In this document: piece after piece, positions 1 to 6,042 of the stretch | How the letters are laid out: each line of letters starts with the position of its first letter | Position numbering within the stretch: position 1 is the stretch's first letter | DNA from: an uncultured Actinomycetes bacterium | GTDB taxonomy: Bacteria > Actinomycetota > Thermoleophilia > Solirubrobacterales > 70-9 | Direction: 5' to 3' | Assembly (NCBI GenBank): GCA_946886425.1 | Contig: CAMPIP010000085.1 | Coordinates: 1 to 9,587 of the forward strand | Length of the DNA stretch: 9,587 nucleotides | Translations under genes and position numbers: made by a program | The notes under the pieces: generated by a model | Database searches by the model: none | Told to the model about the DNA's origin: nothing | What the model saw: the letters and a program-made list of their open reading frames with translations, nothing else

Positions 1-419
1 GCCTCGGCGCCGCCGCCCAGGCGGTCGGGATCGCCCAGGGCGCGACCGACTACGCCAACCAGTACGCCAAGGAGCGGATCGCCTTCGGCAAGCCGATCAA
101 CAACCTGCAGGGGATCCAGTTCAAGCTCGCCGACATGGAGACCGGCACCGCCGCCGCCCGCGAGCTCCTCTACAAGGCCTGCTCGCGGGCCGACCTCGCC
201 GAGCGTCCCGCCGACCTCGGCAAGTGGACCTCGATGGCGAAGCTGTTCGCCTCCGACAACGCGATGAAGGTGACCGTCGAGGCGATCCAGGTGCTGGGCG
301 GCTACGGCTACGTCAACGAGTACCCGGTCGAGCGGATGATGCGCGACGCCAAGATCACCCAGATCTACGAGGGCACCAACGAGATCCAGCGGGTCGTGAT
401 CGCGCGGTCGATGGCGTAA
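1..419 (+). CDS. Acyl-CoA dehydrogenase, C-terminal part (5' end outside window)
   Basis: This is the last 138 codons of a flavoprotein acyl-CoA dehydrogenase, read in the frame that starts at base 3 and ends at TAA 417-419. The enzyme makes the alpha,beta double bond in acyl-CoA thioesters, passing electrons to FAD and then to ETF. The visible part is the C-terminal all-helical domain. Near its start are the family's [12 protein letters not shown] segment and the LADM helix. The end carries [20 protein letters not shown] followed by [13 protein letters not shown]. In short-chain, medium-chain and butyryl-CoA dehydrogenases the Glu of IYEGT is the catalytic base, and it is present here. An internal ATG at 135 is not the real start, because homology runs unbroken to the window edge. 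Substrate chain length cannot be judged from this piece. The gene ends 6 bp before a strong palindromic terminator. Confidence 0.95.
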   Translation, partial: LGAAAQAVGIAQGATDYANQYAKERIAFGKPINNLQGIQFKLADMETGTAAARELLYKACSRADLAERPADLGKWTSMAKLFASDNAMKVTVEAIQVLGGYGYVNEYPVERMMRDAKITQIYEGTNEIQRVVIARSMA

Positions 420-424
420 GGGGC

Positions 425-467
425 GCGGTCGTCATTTCGGTCGCATAGCGGACCAAACGACGACCGC
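425..467. terminator. Bidirectional hairpin terminator, copy A of a 43-bp palindromic repeat
   Basis: The left arm 425-442 pairs with the right arm 451-467. The outer nine bases (GCGGTCGTC) pair perfectly, followed by one mismatch, a TTT/AAA run, a one-base bulge and a GGTC/GACC inner stem. It lies between the stop codons of two convergent genes (419 and 470), so it probably ends transcripts from both sides. There is no long T tract outside the stem. An element of exactly the same length occurs at 4316-4358; in inverted orientation the two match at 34 of 43 positions by hand alignment. Confidence 0.75.
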
Positions 468-469
468 AG

Positions 470-967
470 TCAGTCGGCGCGGATCTCGCGGAGGCGGTGC
501 GTGTCGACGTCGTAGACGAAGCCGCGCACCGCGTCGCGGTGCAGCAGGAACTCGGAGCGGCGAACCCGCAGGATCGACTGCCGCACGTCGGAGTCGACGT
601 CTTTGAAGGACTCGATCGCGAAGGCCGGGGCGGTCCCGGTCGCCTCCTGCAGCTCGGCCCGGAAACCGTCGTCGGTGATCGTCTGCATGCCGCAGTCGGT
701 GTGGTGGATCAGCATCACCTCGCGGGTGCCGAGTTTCCGCTGGGAGATCGCCAGCGAGCGGATCACGTCGTCGGTGATGATGCCGCCGGCGTTGCGCAGC
801 ACGTGCGCCTCGCCGTCGCCGAGCCCGAGCGCCGCGAAGACGTCCAGCCGCGAGTCCATGCAGGTGACGATCGCCAGCTGCTTGCTGGGCCGCACGTCGA
901 GGTGCCGCTCCGCCAGCGAGTAGGCGAAGCGCTCGTTGTTCTCGATCAGCGCGTCGATCGTCTCCAC
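470..967 (-). CDS. Beta-carbonic anhydrase
   Basis: A 165-residue beta-class carbonic anhydrase, a zinc enzyme interconverting CO2 and bicarbonate in the cytoplasm. The zinc-site motifs are complete: Cys36-Met-Asp38-Ser-Arg40, with the Asp/Arg dyad, and His89-Thr-Asp-Cys92-Gly. The RNAGG segment (58-62) between them is also typical. Length and ligand spacing closely match the short mycobacterial type represented by Rv1284 (163 residues; ligands offset by one). The open frame runs much further upstream, but that part is antisense to the ferritin-like gene and does not resemble carbonic anhydrase. The family start MET-IDAL-IENN fits the GTG at 965-967. No Shine-Dalgarno sequence precedes it. 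Instead a TAGGGT element lies 8 bp upstream, suggesting a leaderless or nearly leaderless mRNA. It converges on the acyl-CoA dehydrogenase and diverges from the ferritin-like gene. Confidence 0.95.
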   Translation of the reverse strand: METIDALIENNERFAYSLAERHLDVRPSKQLAIVTCMDSRLDVFAALGLGDGEAHVLRNAGGIITDDVIRSLAISQRKLGTREVMLIHHTDCGMQTITDDGFRAELQEATGTAPAFAIESFKDVDSDVRQSILRVRRSEFLLHRDAVRGFVYDVDTHRLREIRAD

Positions 968-975
968 GGGAGGGG

Positions 976-981
976 ACCCTA
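976..981 (-). promoter_or_regulatory. Candidate -10 element for leaderless transcription of the carbonic anhydrase
   Basis: On the minus strand the sequence reads GGCTAGGGTCC, ending 8 bp before the GTG start. It matches the TAGNNTC element found at 6328-6333 and 9151-9156 just upstream of other starts that also lack a ribosome-binding site. The spacing would put transcription start at or next to the start codon. No convincing -35 box was seen. Confidence 0.45.
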
Positions 982-1000
982 GCCGGCCGGCCGCTCGGGC

Positions 1001-1027
1001 GGATTCGCCCGGCGCGGCGGCGGGTAG
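1001..1027 (+). promoter_or_regulatory. Candidate sigmaB/SigF-type promoter of the ferritin-like gene
   Basis: GGATT (1001-1005), a 16-bp spacer, then GGGTAG (1022-1027). The general-stress sigma factors of Gram-positive bacteria recognise roughly GGTTT, 14-17 bp, GGGTAT. This copy has one mismatch in the first box and one at the end of the second. Its spacer equals that of the better copy at 6350-6376. A 6-bp hairpin, CGGGCG (996-1001) with CGCCCG (1006-1011), overlaps the first box. The start codon is 43 bp beyond the -10 box. Confidence 0.35.
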
Positions 1028-1069
1028 CTGCAAGGCGCACCGCAACCGACCCCCGGGAGAGAGATCGCG

Positions 1070-1579
1070 ATGGAGATGAGCAGCCTCAGCAAGGGAATCC
1101 TCGACGGCGATGCCTCGGGCACCCGCGACGACGTGGTCGCGCTGCTGACCAAGGCCTACTGGATGGAGATGGAGACGGTGATGAGCTACATCGCCGCCTC
1201 GGTCAACCTCGACGGGGTCCGCGCCCAGGAGATCAAGGAGTCGCTGGCGAAAGACGTCGAAGAGGAGCTCGGCCACGCCCAGCAGTTCGCCGACCGGATC
1301 AAGGAGCTCTACGGCGTCGTCCCCGGGTCGCTCGAGTTCCGGGCCGAGCAGAGCTTCCTGCAGCCACCCGAGGAGCAGACCGACGTGATCCACGTGATCC
1401 GCGGCGTCATCAAAGCCGAGACCGGCGCGATCGAGCACTACACGCGGATCGTCGAGGAGACCGACCAGGTCGACCCGGTCACCCAGGACATGGTGATCGC
1501 GATCCTCCGCGACGAGCAGGCTCACCGCCGCCTCTTCGAGGGCTTCCTCCGCGAGTACGAGATGGAGGGCGCGCCCTGA
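1070..1579 (+). CDS. Ferritin-like di-iron domain protein (bacterioferritin/Dps-like superfamily)
   Basis: A 169-residue predicted four-helix bundle with di-iron carboxylate ligands spaced as in ferritin-like proteins. Helix A carries Glu35 (WMEMET), helix B Glu66-x-x-His69 (EEELGH), helix C Glu117 (KAETGAIEHY) and helix D Glu149-x-x-His152 (DEQAHRR). Both ExxH motifs are intact, so iron binding is likely. Whether it stores iron, detoxifies peroxide or oxidises another substrate cannot be decided; its closest resemblance is to bacterioferritin-like proteins. There is no signal peptide or membrane segment, so it should be cytoplasmic. The ATG at 1070 follows a purine-rich GGGAGAGAGA stretch (1055-1064) as ribosome-binding site. 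A second in-frame ATG two codons later is possible. A possible stress-type promoter lies upstream. The phosphoribosyltransferase gene follows after 17 bp and is probably co-transcribed. Confidence 0.9.
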   Translation: MEMSSLSKGILDGDASGTRDDVVALLTKAYWMEMETVMSYIAASVNLDGVRAQEIKESLAKDVEEELGHAQQFADRIKELYGVVPGSLEFRAEQSFLQPPEEQTDVIHVIRGVIKAETGAIEHYTRIVEETDQVDPVTQDMVIAILRDEQAHRRLFEGFLREYEMEGAP

Positions 1580-1596
1580 GCGAGGGCGCCGCGCCG

Positions 1597-2682
1597 ATGC
1601 CGGCGCGCGGGCGGCTCCCCGCCGAGACCTTCCGCCTCCCGGTCGAGAAAATCCGCTCGGCCCACTACTCGGACTCCTACTTCGCCCTCAGCAAGGAGCT
1701 GCTGGAAGCTGAAGGGCGGGCGCCGCGGGTGACCATGCAGGTCTTCGCCAAGCGGGCGGGCCTGCTGGGCGGGATCGACGAGGCGATCGCGGTCCTGCGG
1801 CTCTGCTCGGGCCGCCGCGACGGCGGCGAGTGGAAGACGGGCTGGCCGAGGATGGAGGTGTGGGCGCTCCACGAGGGCGACCGGATCGAGCCCTGGGAGA
1901 CGGTGATGACGATCGCCGGCGAGTACACCGACTTCGCCCACCTGGAGACGGTCTACCTGGGGACGCTGGCGCGGCGCTCGCTGGTGATGAGCAACGTGCG
2001 CCGGGTCGTCGACGCCGCTCGCGGCAAGCCGATCGTCTTCTTCCCGGCTCGCCACGACCACTGGCTGGTCCAGACCGGCGACGGCTGGGCGGCGCACGTG
2101 GCCGGCGCGATCGGCGTCTCCACCGACGCCCAGGCGAGCTGGTGGGGCGGCCGCGGCACCGGCACGATCCCGCACGCCCTGATCGCGGCCTACGGAGGCG
2201 ACACCGTGGCCGCCGCCCGAGCCTACGCCGACCGCTACGCCGGCGAGATCAACATCACCGTCCTGGTCGACTTCCACAACGACTCGGTCGCCGACGCGGT
2301 CGCGGTCGCCGACGCCCTCGGCGAGGACCTCTGGGGCGTCCGCCTCGACACCTCCGAGCGGCTCGTCGACCGCGCTCTCGCCGACGAGCCGGACGCGGCC
2401 GAGCTGACCGGCGTCAACCCGCGCCTCGCGAGCCGGGTTCGCGAAGCCCTCGACGCCGCGGGCCACGGGCGGGTGAAGATCGTCGCCTCGGGCGGCTTCG
2501 ACGCCGGGAAGATCGAACGCTTCGAGGAGTGCGGCGCCCCCGTCGACTCCTACGGCGTCGGCTCGGCGCTGCTGCGCGGCAGCTTCGACTTCACCGCCGA
2601 CGTCGTCGAGCTCGACGGCCGCCCCTGCGCCAAGGTCGGCCGCGAGCTGCGTCCCAACCCGCGCCTCGAGCGGTTGGAGTGA
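1597..2682 (+). CDS. pncB: Nicotinate phosphoribosyltransferase
   Basis: A 361-residue type II phosphoribosyltransferase that joins nicotinate to PRPP, giving nicotinate mononucleotide in the NAD salvage pathway. The short archaeal/actinobacterial form fits. Visible landmarks: HYSDSYF (23-29) near the N-terminus; GEYTDFAHLETVYLG (108-122), the family's acidic active-site stretch; ARHDHW (151-156); the GRGTGTIPHALI segment (185-196); ASGGFD (297-302); and YGVGS (319-323), which binds phosphate in a TIM-barrel-like core. The VDFHND strand (224-229) and the VRLDTS strand (248-253) are also as expected. GAGGGC lies about 9 bp before the ATG. The gene begins 17 bp after the ferritin-like stop and is likely co-transcribed with it, though no functional link is obvious. 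Quinolinate phosphoribosyltransferase shares the fold, but the TIPHAL and GEYTDFAHLET segments favour the nicotinate enzyme. Confidence 0.93.
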   Translation: MPARGRLPAETFRLPVEKIRSAHYSDSYFALSKELLEAEGRAPRVTMQVFAKRAGLLGGIDEAIAVLRLCSGRRDGGEWKTGWPRMEVWALHEGDRIEPWETVMTIAGEYTDFAHLETVYLGTLARRSLVMSNVRRVVDAARGKPIVFFPARHDHWLVQTGDGWAAHVAGAIGVSTDAQASWWGGRGTGTIPHALIAAYGGDTVAAARAYADRYAGEINITVLVDFHNDSVADAVAVADALGEDLWGVRLDTSERLVDRALADEPDAAELTGVNPRLASRVREALDAAGHGRVKIVASGGFDAGKIERFEECGAPVDSYGVGSALLRGSFDFTADVVELDGRPCAKVGRELRPNPRLERLE

Positions 2683-2705
2683 GCCGGTGCCGGCCGGCTA
2701 GGCTC
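2681..2705 (+). terminator. Possible hairpin after the phosphoribosyltransferase gene
   Basis: GAGCC at 2681-2685 can pair with GGCTC at 2701-2705. As an alternative, GCCGG (2683-2687) can pair with CCGGC (2694-2698). It begins inside the stop codon and has no T tract, so it may be only a weak terminator or chance GC-rich pairing. It overlaps the TAGGCTC element at 2699. Confidence 0.25.
2699..2704 (+). promoter_or_regulatory. Orphan TAGNNTC promoter element
   Basis: CCGGCTAGGCTCGCC matches the element placed directly before three start codons in this window (minus strand 976 and 6328, plus strand 9151). Here no start codon follows within 6-10 bp; only IS110-related sequence follows. It may be the original promoter of trmO, now cut off by the insertion, or it may be chance. 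Confidence 0.3.
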
Positions 2706-2857
2706 GCCTCACTGTCATCGTCGGCCCAACGGTCGGCGGCTGGTGTCCGACCGAGCCGGTTGGTTCTCGGAAGGCGACGGGCTGACTCCTAGGCTCGGTG
2801 TCGACCCGTAGGTCTGACCACCATCGGTTGTGTCGCCCGCCGCCCCCGAGGATCCCC
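2706..2857 (+). ncRNA. Non-coding left end of the IS110 remnant; candidate bridge (seek) RNA region
   Basis: About 150 bases between the phosphoribosyltransferase and the recognisable transposase hold no supported gene. In the IS110 subgroup the long non-coding left end encodes the bridge RNA that guides target choice, and its length is similar. The right end here is very short after the transposase stop, which fits IS110 rather than IS1111 organisation. A few local stems are visible, for example CCGACC pairing with GGTTGG around 2748-2762. No guide loops were assigned and the element is decayed, so expression is doubtful. The left boundary is not defined. Confidence 0.25.
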
Positions 2858-3868
2858 GGCTTGACTTGGTAGGAGCGTGGCAACCGCCCCGAGTGAGGTT
2901 CGTCACCTGCGCGGCGGTCTTTGCGCAGACCGGTCAGCTCGCAGGCGAGCTGACCGCCTCGGCAAGAGAGCCGGGCTTTCGGGAATTGCTCGCCTGGGGA
3001 CGGAGCTTGGACGAGGAACGGATCTGGGCAATAGAGGACTGCCGCCACGTCTCGGGCTCGCTGGAGCGCTTCCTCATCGCCTCGGAGAGCGCGTGGTGCG
3101 TGTCCCCCCGAAGCTGATGGGCGAAAGCCGCCGCGGAGAGCGCAGCTCGGGCAAGTCGGACCCGATCGACGCCCTGGCTATCGCCAGGGCCGCTTTGCGA
3201 GAGGGCCCAGGGGCGCTGCCCGCTGCCCACCTCGACGAGGACGCCATGCAGGTCAAGCTCCTGCTCGACCACCGCGAGGACCTGGTCAAAGCCCGCTCCG
3301 AAGACCAGTGCCGCCTGCGCTGGCACCTGCACGACCTCTGGCCTGAGCTGGAGATTCCCGCCGGGGCCCTGGATCGCATGGTCTGGCAGGAGCGGGTGGC
3401 CCGCAAACTCGCCCGCGCCGAGAAGAGCACCAGGGCGCGGGTGGCCCGCGAGCTGGTGGTCGAGATCCGCCGACGCACCCGCCGGGTCCAGCTGATCGCC
3501 GAGACGGCCGGGGCCGAGCGTCTTGCCTCAGACGCCAAGTTCGCCCGCCTGGCCGGCGTTGCCCCGATCCCCGCCTCCTCGGGCAAGCGCGTCCGCCATC
3601 GCCTCGACCGCGGCGGCAACCGCCAGCTCAACTGCCCCTTCACTGCATCGCCGTCACCCAGGGACGCTGCTATGCCCCGGCCCGGGAGTTCCTCGCCAAA
3701 AAGCAGGCCGAGGGCAAGACCAGAATCGAAGCCCTGCGCTGCCTCGAGCGCCACCTCGCGCGCCGAGTCTGGCGGCTGTTGAATGAAACTGAAATTGATC
3801 TATCTATGAGCAACCCCGTCAATCCTCAGAGAGGCTCGCTGCCGCCGCAAATTGCGGCAGTGGCTTGA
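2830..3868 (+). pseudogene. IS110-family transposase (DEDD recombinase), frameshifted and internally deleted
   Basis: Three frames are needed to follow the protein. Segment 1 (to about 3080) contains AAVFAQTGQLAGEL and WAIEDC, whose Glu at 3034 is one DEDD acid. About one base is then missing near 3080-3086. Segment 2 reads ERVVRVPPKLM, then GKSDPIDALAIAR with Asp at 3159 and 3168, the RWHLHDLWPEL region, and ARLAGVAPIPASSGK with the conserved C-terminal-domain Ser (3576-3581). One base is missing around 3635. Segment 3 continues LHCIAVTQGRCYAPAREFL through HLARRVWRLLNE to TGA 3866-3868. In addition TRRV (about 3477-3488) runs straight into LIAETAG. Intact homologues have roughly 30-35 more residues here, with the LPGCGPLTAAK-type segment, so an in-frame deletion is inferred. 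The N-terminal GxDxHK motif is absent; VGAW at 2869-2880 may be its damaged remnant. GTG 2830 is only the nominal start. Certainly non-functional. Confidence 0.88.
2858..2886 (+). repeat. Imperfect direct repeat resembling the IS right end, left copy
   Basis: GGCTTGAC (2858-2865), TAGGAGC (2870-2876) and CAACCG (2881-2886) occur in the same order as at 3862-3882, with a few extra bases between blocks. It lies at the 5' edge of the recognisable transposase. It could be an old right-end fragment, a target-site similarity, or partly coincidence. Confidence 0.35.
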
Positions 3869-3882
3869 CATAGGAGCAACCG
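3862..3882 (+). repeat. IS110 right end and matching direct repeat, right copy
   Basis: GGCTTGAC (3862-3869), TAGGAGC (3871-3877) and CAACCG (3877-3882) match the three blocks at 2858-2886. The segment overlaps the transposase stop codon, contains a perfect TTGACA (3865-3870), and supplies AGGAG (3872-3876), which serves as the ribosome-binding site of trmO 6 bp before its ATG. Confidence 0.45.
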
Positions 3883-4308
3883 ATGAGCGAGACCGAGGCC
3901 GCCCCGATCGTGCTGCGCCCCGTCGGCCGCGTCGAGTCGCCGCTGACCGACCCGGCCGCGGCGCCGAAGCAGGGCGACGAGGGCGCTCCCGAGGCCTGGA
4001 TCGTCCTCGACCCGGCCGTCGCGCCGGCCGCCGCCGACCTCCGCCCAGGCGACGAGCTGCTGGTCCTCACCTGGCTCGACCGCGCCGACCGCGACGTCCT
4101 CGCCGTCCACCCGCGCGGCGACGCGACGCGCCCCCGCCAGGGTGTCTTCGCGACCCGCTCGCCCGACCGCCCCAACCCGATCGGCCTGCACCGCGTGCGC
4201 CTGCTCGAGGTCGACGGCCCCCGGCTCCGCGTCGCCGAACTGGAGGCGCTCGACGGCACCCCGGTGCTCGACATCAAGCCGGTCTTGGGAGCGATCGACG
4301 AGCGCTGA
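3883..4308 (+). CDS. trmO: tRNA (t6A37) N6-methyltransferase TrmO (TsaA/YaeB family)
   Basis: A 141-residue protein of the TsaA-like beta-barrel family. In E. coli TrmO uses S-adenosylmethionine to methylate N6-threonylcarbamoyladenosine at position 37 of a tRNA-Thr. The family signature is intact: GVFATRSPDRPNPIGLH (87-103), then LEALDGTPVLDIKP (120-133). The N-terminal VGRVESPL and the central VLTWLDRADR segment are also typical. It is shorter than E. coli TrmO (about 235 residues) and lacks its C-terminal extension, as many bacterial and archaeal members do, so tRNA specificity may differ. AGGAG 6 bp before the ATG fixes the start; that site lies in the right end of the IS110 remnant. The gene's own promoter is not visible and may have been displaced by the insertion. 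It converges on the sigma-factor gene across a strong hairpin. Confidence 0.93.
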   Translation: MSETEAAPIVLRPVGRVESPLTDPAAAPKQGDEGAPEAWIVLDPAVAPAAADLRPGDELLVLTWLDRADRDVLAVHPRGDATRPRQGVFATRSPDRPNPIGLHRVRLLEVDGPRLRVAELEALDGTPVLDIKPVLGAIDER

Positions 4309-4315
4309 GAAGGGT

Positions 4316-4358
4316 GCGGTCGTCTTTTGTACCGCTATCCGACACAAAGGGCGGCCGC
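4316..4358. terminator. Bidirectional hairpin terminator, copy B of the 43-bp palindromic repeat
   Basis: The arm 4316-4330 (GCGGTCGTCTTTTGT) pairs over all 15 positions with 4344-4358 (ACAAAGGGCGGCCGC). Twelve pairs are Watson-Crick and three are G-U wobbles; the loop is 13 bases. It lies between the stop of trmO (4308) and the stop of the sigma-factor gene (4366), which face each other. Same length as copy A (425-467) and inverted relative to it; the core CCGCTATNCGAC is shared. Confidence 0.75.
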
Positions 4359-4365
4359 GCTCGGA

Positions 4366-5613
4366 TCAGCCGCACTCCGCCGCGCGGGCGAGCAGCAGCG
4401 TTCGCTCGCGCTCGTTGCCGGTCATCTCGGCGGCCCGCTCGAACTCGGCGCGCGCCTCGGCGGCGCGGCCCAGTTTGGCCAGCAGGTCGCCGCGCACGCT
4501 CGGCAGCAGGTGGTAGCGGGCCAGGGCCGGCTCGTCGGCGATCTCCTCGAGCAGCGTCAGCGCCGGCTCCGGCCCGAACGCCATGCCGATCGCGACGGCG
4601 CGGTTGAGCTCGACGACGGGGGAGGGGGAGACCTGGGCGAGGGCGTCGTAGAGGGCGGCGATCCGCACCCACTCGGTTTCCTCGGCGTCGAGGGCTCGGG
4701 CGTGGCAGGCGGCGATCGCGGCCTGCAGGCCGTACGGCCCGAGCGGTCCGGGCAGCGTTTCCGCCCGCTTCAGCGCCGCCAGGCCGCGGCGGATCAGCAG
4801 CATGTCCCAGTGCGAGCGGTCCTGCTCCAGCAGCAGCACCGGCTCGCCGTTCGGCCGGGTGCGGGCGGCGTTGCGCGAGGCCTGGATCTCCAGCAGCGCG
4901 ATCAGCCCGTGCGCCTCCGGCTCGCGGGGGACCAACTCGGCGACGATCCGGCCCAGCCGCAGCGCCTCCTCGCAGAGCCCGGGCCGGATCCAATCGTCGC
5001 CGGCGGTCGCTGCGTAGCCCTCGTTGAAGACCAGGTAGATCACCTCCAGGACCGCCGGCAGCCGCTCGTCCAGCTCACCGCCATCCGGAGTCTCGAACGG
5101 CACCCCGGCCGCCGAGAGCGTCTTCTTCGCCCGCACGATCCGCTGCGCCATCGTCGGCTCGGTGACCAGGAAGGCGCGGGCGATCTCCGGCGTGGTCAGC
5201 CCGCCCAGCAGCTTCAGGGTCAGCGCCACCCGCGCCTCGGTCCCCAGTACCGGGTGGCAGCAGGTGAAGATCAGCGCCAGCAGGTCGTCGCCGATCCCGT
5301 GCTCGACCCGGGCCGCGTCCATCGCCATCAGCACCCCGGCTTCGCGGACCAGCTCTTCCTGCTTGCGCTCGAAGTTGCTGCTGCGCCGCATCAGGTCGAT
5401 CGCCCGGTTCTTCGCGGTCGCCATCAACCAGGCGCCCGGGTTGTCCGGGACGCCCCTCTCGGGCCATTTCTCCAGGGCGATGACGAGGGCGTCCTGGGCG
5501 AGGTCCTCGGCGAAGCCGACGTCGCGCACCATCCTGGCCAGGCCGGCGATCAGGCGAGCCGACTCGACCCGCCAGACCGTCTCGATCGAACGCTGCGCGT
5601 CAGCTCCCGACAC
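4366..5613 (-). CDS. ECF sigma factor, ECF42 type, with C-terminal helical/TPR-like extension
   Basis: A 415-residue RNA polymerase sigma factor. Region 2 is around residues 14-80 (FAEDLAQDALVIALEKWP, then NPGAWLMATAKNRAIDL). Region 4 is around 110-165: the TEARVALTLKLLGGLTTPEI helix, then FLVTEPTMAQRIVRAKKTL, the DNA-binding helix-turn-helix. The last 235 or so residues form the long helical, TPR-like extension of group ECF42, with EVIYLVFNEGY (190-200), LLEQDRSHWD (261-270) and a VELNRAVAIGM repeat-like helix (334-344). ECF42 factors typically have no anti-sigma factor; the extension itself affects activity and the partner gene encodes a DGPF protein, as here. The GTG start at 5611-5613 lies 6 bp after the DGPF stop codon, so the two are probably translationally coupled. 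The match to the group is strong; target genes cannot be read from this window. Confidence 0.93.
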   Translation of the reverse strand: MSGADAQRSIETVWRVESARLIAGLARMVRDVGFAEDLAQDALVIALEKWPERGVPDNPGAWLMATAKNRAIDLMRRSSNFERKQEELVREAGVLMAMDAARVEHGIGDDLLALIFTCCHPVLGTEARVALTLKLLGGLTTPEIARAFLVTEPTMAQRIVRAKKTLSAAGVPFETPDGGELDERLPAVLEVIYLVFNEGYAATAGDDWIRPGLCEEALRLGRIVAELVPREPEAHGLIALLEIQASRNAARTRPNGEPVLLLEQDRSHWDMLLIRRGLAALKRAETLPGPLGPYGLQAAIAACHARALDAEETEWVRIAALYDALAQVSPSPVVELNRAVAIGMAFGPEPALTLLEEIADEPALARYHLLPSVRGDLLAKLGRAAEARAEFERAAEMTGNERERTLLLARAAECG

Positions 5614-5619
5614 CGGCCC

Positions 5620-6018
5620 CTACTCGCCTCCCCATTCGCGTTGGAAGGCCTCCTGGAGGTCCTCCGGGAAGTCGGCCATCTCGAAGACGCGCCGCACTTC
5701 GACGGTGCAGTCCCGACCCGGGACCCGGCTCGCCCACTCGATCGCCTCGGCGCGGCTGCGCGCTTCGATCAGCCAGTAGCCGCCGACCACCTCGCGCGCC
5801 TCGGCGAAGGGCCCGTCGGTGACCGTCCGCTGCCCCTCCGCGTCGAAGCTGACCCGGGCGGCCTCGGCGGGCGGGTGCAGGCCGTCGAGCGAGAGCAGCA
5901 TCCCGGCCTTGCGCAGCTCCTCGTTGTAACGGGTCATCGCCGCCACGTCCTCGGGGGCTGGGTTCCAGTCCTCCTCGCGGGTCCCCTCCGGCAGGCACAT
6001 GAACATCATGAAACGCAT
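5620..6018 (-). CDS. DGPF/YCII-domain protein, partner of the ECF42 sigma factor
   Basis: A 132-residue YCII-related (dimeric alpha-beta barrel) protein carrying the name-giving Asp-Gly-Pro-Phe motif at 68-71 (TDGPFAEAREVVGGYWLIE). The N-terminal MRFMMFM strand, the RYNEELRKAGMLLSLDGLHP helix-strand unit (30-49) and the EAIEWASRVPG helix are also typical. Proteins of this type (PhnB/YCII/DGPF) are the constant neighbours of ECF42 sigma factors; their biochemical role is not settled. A strong AAGGAGAG (6023-6030) precedes the ATG at 6018, so the start is well supported, although Met4 and Met5 are also in frame. The sigma-factor gene follows after 6 bp, forming a two-gene operon. A candidate ECF-type promoter lies at 6071-6097. 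Confidence 0.93.
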   Translation of the reverse strand: MRFMMFMCLPEGTREEDWNPAPEDVAAMTRYNEELRKAGMLLSLDGLHPPAEAARVSFDAEGQRTVTDGPFAEAREVVGGYWLIEARSRAEAIEWASRVPGRDCTVEVRRVFEMADFPEDLQEAFQREWGGE

Positions 6019-6042
6019 CGCGCTCTCCTTCGCTTCTCGGTC

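Larger units (their letters stand above)
2706..3882 (+). mobile_element. Decayed IS110-family insertion sequence
   Basis: The core evidence is the broken IS110 transposase at 2830-3868, preceded by a non-coding left end and followed at once by a short right end (CTTGACATAGGAGCAACC). IS110 elements lack terminal inverted repeats and generally leave no long target duplication, so the edges are approximate. The left edge is somewhere between 2683 and about 2860; the right edge is around 3870-3882. A TTGACA box (3865-3870) sits at the right end, as in IS110 elements whose circular form joins a right-end -35 to a left-end -10. The insertion lies between pncB and trmO and seems old, given the multiple inactivating changes. 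Confidence 0.7.

Noticed and set aside
968..1525. N-terminal extension of the carbonic anhydrase to 351 residues.
   Set aside because: The extra part is antisense to the ferritin-like gene and unlike any carbonic anhydrase. GTG at 965-967 matches the family start.
1522..2466. A 314-residue minus-strand open frame opposite the phosphoribosyltransferase.
   Set aside because: Antisense shadow with repetitive Val/Gly/Asp composition; no domain seen.
3523..3786. An 87-residue open frame starting at 3523 within the transposase tail.
   Set aside because: It is out of frame with the transposase continuation (frame of 3638, ending at TGA 3866) and is Ser/Pro/Ala-rich with no family resemblance.
3865..3870. 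TTGACA as the present -35 box of trmO.
   Set aside because: A -10 box at normal spacing would fall inside the trmO coding region. The box makes more sense as the right-end half of an IS110 circle-junction promoter.
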